A DNA stretch of 64,000 nucleotides, taken from positions 49,790,230 through 49,854,229 of the forward strand of contig CM051516.1 of NCBI GenBank assembly GCA_028015205.1. Reading direction: 5' to 3'. How positions within the stretch are numbered: the stretch's first letter is position 1; each line of letters begins with the position of its first letter. Shown here in pieces: positions 59,494 to 64,000 of this stretch. The notes under the pieces were generated by a model, which saw only the letters and a list, made by a program, of their open reading frames with translations, searched no databases and was not told where the DNA came from. Origin of the DNA: Mytilisepta virgata (Eukaryota > Mollusca > Bivalvia > Mytilida > Mytilidae). Made by a program: the position numbers and the translations under genes.

Positions 59494-62400
59494 ATGAATC
59501 GTATGAATATGATGGAACACACAAATTTAGCTGGAGAAGATGAAGATGAGATGTACTCTGGATTTAACGATTACAACGCTACTCTTGATACTGATGTAGG
59601 ATAATCATACCAATGTTTAATTGTTGACCTTAAAGTATTTCAATTAGGTTAAATCCAAGTTGTATGATATCTTAATTGGTATATAGAACAAAGATTGGGC
59701 TACTGTGGATTCATTAGTATCCGTTGTATACCAATTTTCGTGGTTTTTGTGGGTCCCAGTAAACCACGAATTTAAATATCCAACGAAAAATAATATTTTT
59801 ACTTTTAAATTAGCTTAAATGCACTGAAGTTTGAAACCACAGAGTTTTGATGTTCCTAGTATGAACAATTGCGTTTTTACAGCTTGTACTTGAATACTGA
59901 CATACGATGAGTCAGCTATATCCACAGAAGATACAGTGTTTAATGTTATTTTGTCTTTGGTAACATATAAATGCTCAAAAAATTTCTTTAAAAATATTTT
60001 GACTGTGTAAATTGTCGCGGAACATGGGAATTCATTTCCGTTCAAGAAAAATATTAATTCTTATTGGGCTAAAGGGGCCTCGGTGGCCGAGTGGTCTAGG
60101 TAGTTCGTCATGACTACTAATGATCACTAGCCTGTCAACGCTGGGGTTGTGAGTACGAATCTCACCTGTGGCGGTGTGTTTGACTCGATCTTAATTGACA
60201 AGGATTGCCAATTTTCCTACGGAAGGTCGGTGGTTCTCTCCGGTACTCCGGCTTCCTCCACCAAAATGTCCAAATGTGCTGAAAACGGCGTTAAACCCCA
60301 ACTAAATAAATAAAATTATTGGGCTAAACAATATAAACTTTCTCATAAATTACAGTAAAAACTGCTTGTCAAAAGATAATAGAGCAGAAATTATTGATCG
60401 TAATCGGATTAAAAATATTTATTTATATGCCCCGAGGTATTTGGTGACAAGTGATTGCAATTTTGTCAATATATATTTCACACCTGATTAACCTAAGAAG
60501 TTAATAATAACGGATTTTGTTAATCTTGTTAAATTCATGACACGTTTTTTTTAAAGAATCTGTTTGTTAGACTTTTGTTTAATAAGCGCTAAAAATCAGT
60601 ACTTTAAGGTACAATATGAAATCTGATCGGCATGTTTTGTCGCAGTATTTTCATGATATCTGATATGCCAAGCCATGAATTTAAGTATTTTAACAACTTT
60701 TATATTCTTTTCTAAGCATGCAATCCACGAATTTACGTATCCAACAAAATGCCTTTTTTCTCTATCCACGAAAATAAATGAATCCACAGTATTTAGAATA
60801 CAGTGCCTTGAATCCTGTTATACAGAACAATGTCATGTGTTGTTTGTATGTACAAGACACTTTGTTCTCAGCATATTCAATATTTATTATCCAATTAAGG
60901 GCCCAGCCAGGGACAAGATGTTACAAAGATTATACAGGATGAACATACAATTACAATTATAAAAAGAGGCCTTGGTGGCTGAGTGGTCTAGGTACATGTA
61001 GTTCGTCATGACTACTAATGATCACTAGCCTTTCAAAACTGGGGTTGTGAGTTGGAATCTCACCTGTGACGGGGTGTGTTCGACTCCGATCTAAATGGAA
61101 AGGATTGCCAATTTTCCTACCAAACGTCAGTGGTTCTCTCTGGGTATTCCGGCTTACTCTACCAATAAAAACATGCCGCTGCGAAATAGCCAATTGTGCT
61201 GAAAATGGTGTAAACTAAACAAACAAACAAATATAAAATAAATTAAACTTTTGTCTTTTAGCATATAACAATATAAGTGACTATCATTCAGCTAGCCTAT
61301 CTATAGTATATTATAATTGGTTAAAAATGTTTTGATCTCACTTATAGTAGGTACTTTCAATTTCTTTAAGTGGATACTAAATACATTAGAACTAATAGGT
61401 ATTATTTAGGAATTCATACTTACAGGTACATGTATATACACATATACCATGAGCAATCACACCTTTTCTGTGTATTTCTTAATAGATTGGATAAAACCAA
61501 TAATGAATAGAGAATAATACATAGCAAAATCCATATCACATGCCGTATAACCCCGAGATTTCAATATCAGCCTGAGGGCCTCTGGCCCTAGGTATGATAT
61601 TGGTGGAGGGGTGATGTGGATTTTGACATGTTTTATACGCTTTATCATATATTTCAACAGTGGGGAAGAAATTTTTCTGGTCACATGGCCAATATGATTT
61701 TAAGGAGTATGATAAAGGGGTGTTGATATCGATATCATCACGGTAGAAAATACAGCTGACAATGTTCTTTCAGTATCGTATATGCAATTTCTTTATTACT
61801 AAGTATATGATAAAGTTTTTATTAGAAATAATTTCCGTTCACCTCCACTGTTGCCTTGACTGCTTGAGCTAACTACAAATTTCCAGAAGAAAAGAAACCC
61901 TTTTCTGGATAGGGTTTCTTAGATAGTATGTCTGAATGTTAATATTAATTTTTTTTATCTTTCATAGGATTTACAACATGATGAAACTTTTCAGAAAGCT
62001 GTACTTAGAACAAGTCATGGAAGACGTCCTCCTCCAGTAAGAAATTGTCGTAGCGGTTTAAATATAAATTTTTCTTTGTTATAATGTTCCATTCAATACA
62101 AGTTGTGTTTGATCATAATCAAAATGAATACTAGATCTTCTGGCAAAGTGTATGTTTTTTAAATTAGGCAGTTGTCTGCTACTTAATATAAACTTTACTA
62201 TTGTGATATGTGATGAAAGCGGCATAATGTAAAAAACTGTTATAAATTTTGGTATGTGACTTTGCTTGATTCTTTTTGAATTATAATTCAAGGCTTTATT
62301 TAAGGTCTGTATATCATCAATTTTTGTACAATTTTCTAATGGAGATAAAGTCCTCAGTTGTGCATATTTAGACATGAATGCCTATAAATTTATCATAACA

Positions 62401-64000
62401 AATCTGTAAATTTGTAAAATGTTTTAAATCAGACTTTGATAAAAATAGAATGACCAGAAACAATAAGTTGGTATTTATTACTAGTAACAAGTTTTATGTC
62501 AGTTAAAATATTTTGGAGTGATTAATAGAATTACAAAGTCAAATCAATGGACAGGATTTATCATACTCTTGTATTCTATTTTTGACAGACTATTTATTTT
62601 TCATATTGTGCCTAAATACTTAAAACCTTTGTATCTTTTAGACAGCCAAAATTCCAGGTACAGCTGCAAGGGGAAGAGCAGCCATGCCGTCATCTATGGG
62701 GCGTTTAACTACAGGTCAGGCAGGAGGAGAAATGGCAAGACCAATGACAGCTGTCAGGGCAGCAGGTTATACTTCAGCTGGTAATAGAGGTATGTGTATT
62801 AGTAAATTTAAAGTGCTATATTTATTGTAGTAGAAATTTTATCTTACTTAGTTTTAAAGAGTTCTTTCATAAGAGATATCCAATAAGTCATGGAAATGCA
62901 TGTGTCCCAGAAGACAGATCATAAAGGAAGTGATTCAATACTGTCTTTCCAACCATTATGTGGAAATTTTGGTCAGATGTCTGATTCTTTTATGGAGTTT
63001 ACATTTAAATGCAAATTAAAAATTGTTTATTCTGTATTATAGGAGCTGGATTTGACCCCTTGAATCAAGCCGGACCTGCTCCACCACTAGAACCCAAACC
63101 TGATGACACGTATGTAAAGTTAAAAATAGGGATTGTTTAAGGAATAAAAACTTAAACTTATGAAAAGTATTTAGTACAGATGCTGACTATTAACATTTAA
63201 ATTCATTGATTCAGGATCTTTTACAGAAATTCTTTTATATTTAATTTAGTATTTATGCATTTAATTGAAAAATGGCAATATTATATACAAATGTATCATT
63301 AATATTATAAAGAGAAAGATAAAAATTTTCAAAACTTCAAAGCTGTTTCAAAAATATATAATTTATTTTTAGGTCATGAGTCATAATTTATTTTTAATAC
63401 ATCATCAATTTTAATTCATTATTTTACCATTAGTGTTAAATCCAACTGTTAAAAGCAATTACCAGCTCACAAATTTTAATTGAATTTCCTCCTAACCTTC
63501 TGTACAGTTATATCTTAACAACCTTAAATTGCAGAATAATCACACTGTCATATTGTAACAAGTTTTGCAGTAACACAATAGCTATGGAATTTCGTGGCCA
63601 AGGTGTCCCAACTATTTAGTGAAAGCTTCAACTGATCACTAGCAATTAGCACTGAGGTTATATGGCTGTATCCAACTCATTGAGTGATATGTTTGTCTGC
63701 ATTCTTAATTTACCAGGATTGCCATTTTTCCTGTCAGAAGTCGGTGATTCTCTTCTGGTACCATTGTTTCCACCATCCACAAAAAACTGACCATAGGAAT
63801 ATAGTCACTTGTGCTGAAAATTGTTTAAAATCCAAATTAACCAACTAGACTTATTTATTAACAGACCTGAAGAGAAAATAAAACAGTTAGAGAAAAAAGT
63901 AAATGAGCTGATTGAGGAAAGCTGCTTTGCTAACAGTACAGGAGATCTTAGCCTAGCTTTGGAGAAAGCAAAGGAAGCTGGAAGGAAAGAAAGGGTTTTA
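59494..64000 (+). CDS. IFT88: intraflagellar transport protein IFT88 (5' part, five exons, runs off the window)
   Basis: Exons: 59494-59595, 61968-62036, 62642-62789, 63043-63109, 63865-64000 (open at the edge). All have AG acceptors and GT donors and join in frame. Exon 1 starts with ATG right after tctag and reads EDEDEMYSGFNDYNATLDTD; later TSHGRRPPP, TAKIPGTAARG, RPMTAVRAAGY, AGPAPPLEP and EEKIKQLEKKVNELIEESC. This is the N-terminal region of animal IFT88 (Polaris/OSM-5), before its TPR repeats. Family role: core IFT-B subunit that moves cargo along cilia and is needed to build them. The window holds about 174 residues of a protein usually near 800. Introns carry three SINE copies and a MITE. 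A 5' untranslated exon must lie upstream. Open frames and splice sites look intact. Confidence 0.95.
59701..60791. mobile_element. TIR element with a SINE inside, in IFT88 intron 1
   Basis: TACTGTGGATTCATTAGTAT at 59701 faces aatgaatccacagta ending 60791. Inner stretches also pair (ttcgtgg with ccacgaa; accacgaatttaaatatcca resembles the right side directly). Without the SINE at 60074-60315 it would be about 840 bases. No transposase. Confidence 0.65.
60074..60315 (+). mobile_element. tRNA-derived SINE with 13-bp target duplication
   Basis: The head GGGGCCTCGGTGGCCGAGTG has the layout of a tRNA with a long variable arm; the B-box region reads gagtacgaatctc. The tail ends in cgttaaaccccaactaaata. 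TTATTGGGCTAAA flanks both sides (60061-60073 and 60316-60328), identical, so the insertion is recent and well bounded. Same family as 60966-61231 and 63575-63848. Confidence 0.9.
60966..61231 (+). mobile_element. tRNA-derived SINE, second copy
   Basis: Collinear with 60074-60315 (gaggccttggtggctgagtg, gttcgtcatgactactaatg, ggattgccaattttcctacc, gtgctgaaaatgg) with some changes and an insertion near 61164-61185. It ends in an (AAAC) tail. The target duplication is uncertain. Lies in IFT88 intron 1. Confidence 0.85.
63575..63848 (+). repeat. degenerate third copy of the same SINE
   Basis: Diverged but ordered matches: ttcgtggccaaggtg, actgatcactagc, aggattgccatttttcctg, ggtgattctcttctggta, cttgtgctgaaaatt. 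It lies in the intron just before the exon at 63865, leaving only about 16 bases between repeat and acceptor. Confidence 0.7.

Overview
The window looks like nuclear DNA of a bivalve mollusc, most likely a mussel (Mytilus or a close relative). It is AT-rich and gene-poor, its genes have spliceosomal introns, and it is crowded with SINEs, MITEs, Penelope-like and LTR retroelements. One dispersed repeat at about 26.40-26.56 kb is, from memory, of a type very common in mussel DNA. The species call is inference.

Four host loci can be supported. (1) A plus-strand gene with a collagen-triplet exon (4318-4539) and a terminal exon with one membrane helix (7947-8047). (2) A paralogue on the minus strand, with its collagen exon at 32542-32790 and its membrane exon at 26834-26937. 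The two genes converge and share exon phases, a Cys-x(n)-Cys-Lys entry to the collagen repeat, an Asp-containing membrane helix and a short basic tail. (3) Between them, an intronless seven-helix receptor ORF (17037-18587) with an exceptionally long third extracellular loop. (4) At the right edge, the first five coding exons of IFT88 (59494 to the window end), a ciliary intraflagellar-transport protein.

Most of the rest is mobile DNA. From left to right: a degenerate reverse-transcriptase tail (3.3-3.8 kb); several foldback elements; a block of elements with terminal motifs around internal tandem arrays of about 155-176 bp (13.5-14.8, 24.4-26.4, 27.2-28.1 and 28.3-29.8 kb); a truncated Penelope-like element (20.1-21.0 kb); a TTAA-flanked MITE (31.8-32.4 kb); and a SINE with a perfect 13-bp target duplication (33.0-33.4 kb). 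Then come a nest of related inverted-repeat elements rich in CCTAAG-type motifs (36.4-43.3 kb) with a LINE remnant inside, and a larger Penelope-like element on the minus strand (45.5-47.9 kb).

The centrepiece is a nearly complete LTR retrotransposon (47941-54333). It has a 4-bp target duplication, a primer-binding site, a polypurine tract and the pol order protease, integrase, reverse transcriptase, RNase H. That is Ty1/copia-like order in an element whose domains are Ty3/gypsy-like, as in the Gmr1 group. Frameshifts, a stop codon, an inserted MITE and a 3' LTR deletion inactivate it. A decayed MULE-like transposon with PHD-like and FLYWCH zinc fingers follows (55.4-58.1 kb), then IFT88, whose introns hold three copies of one tRNA-derived SINE. 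No CRISPR array, rRNA or convincing functional tRNA gene was seen.
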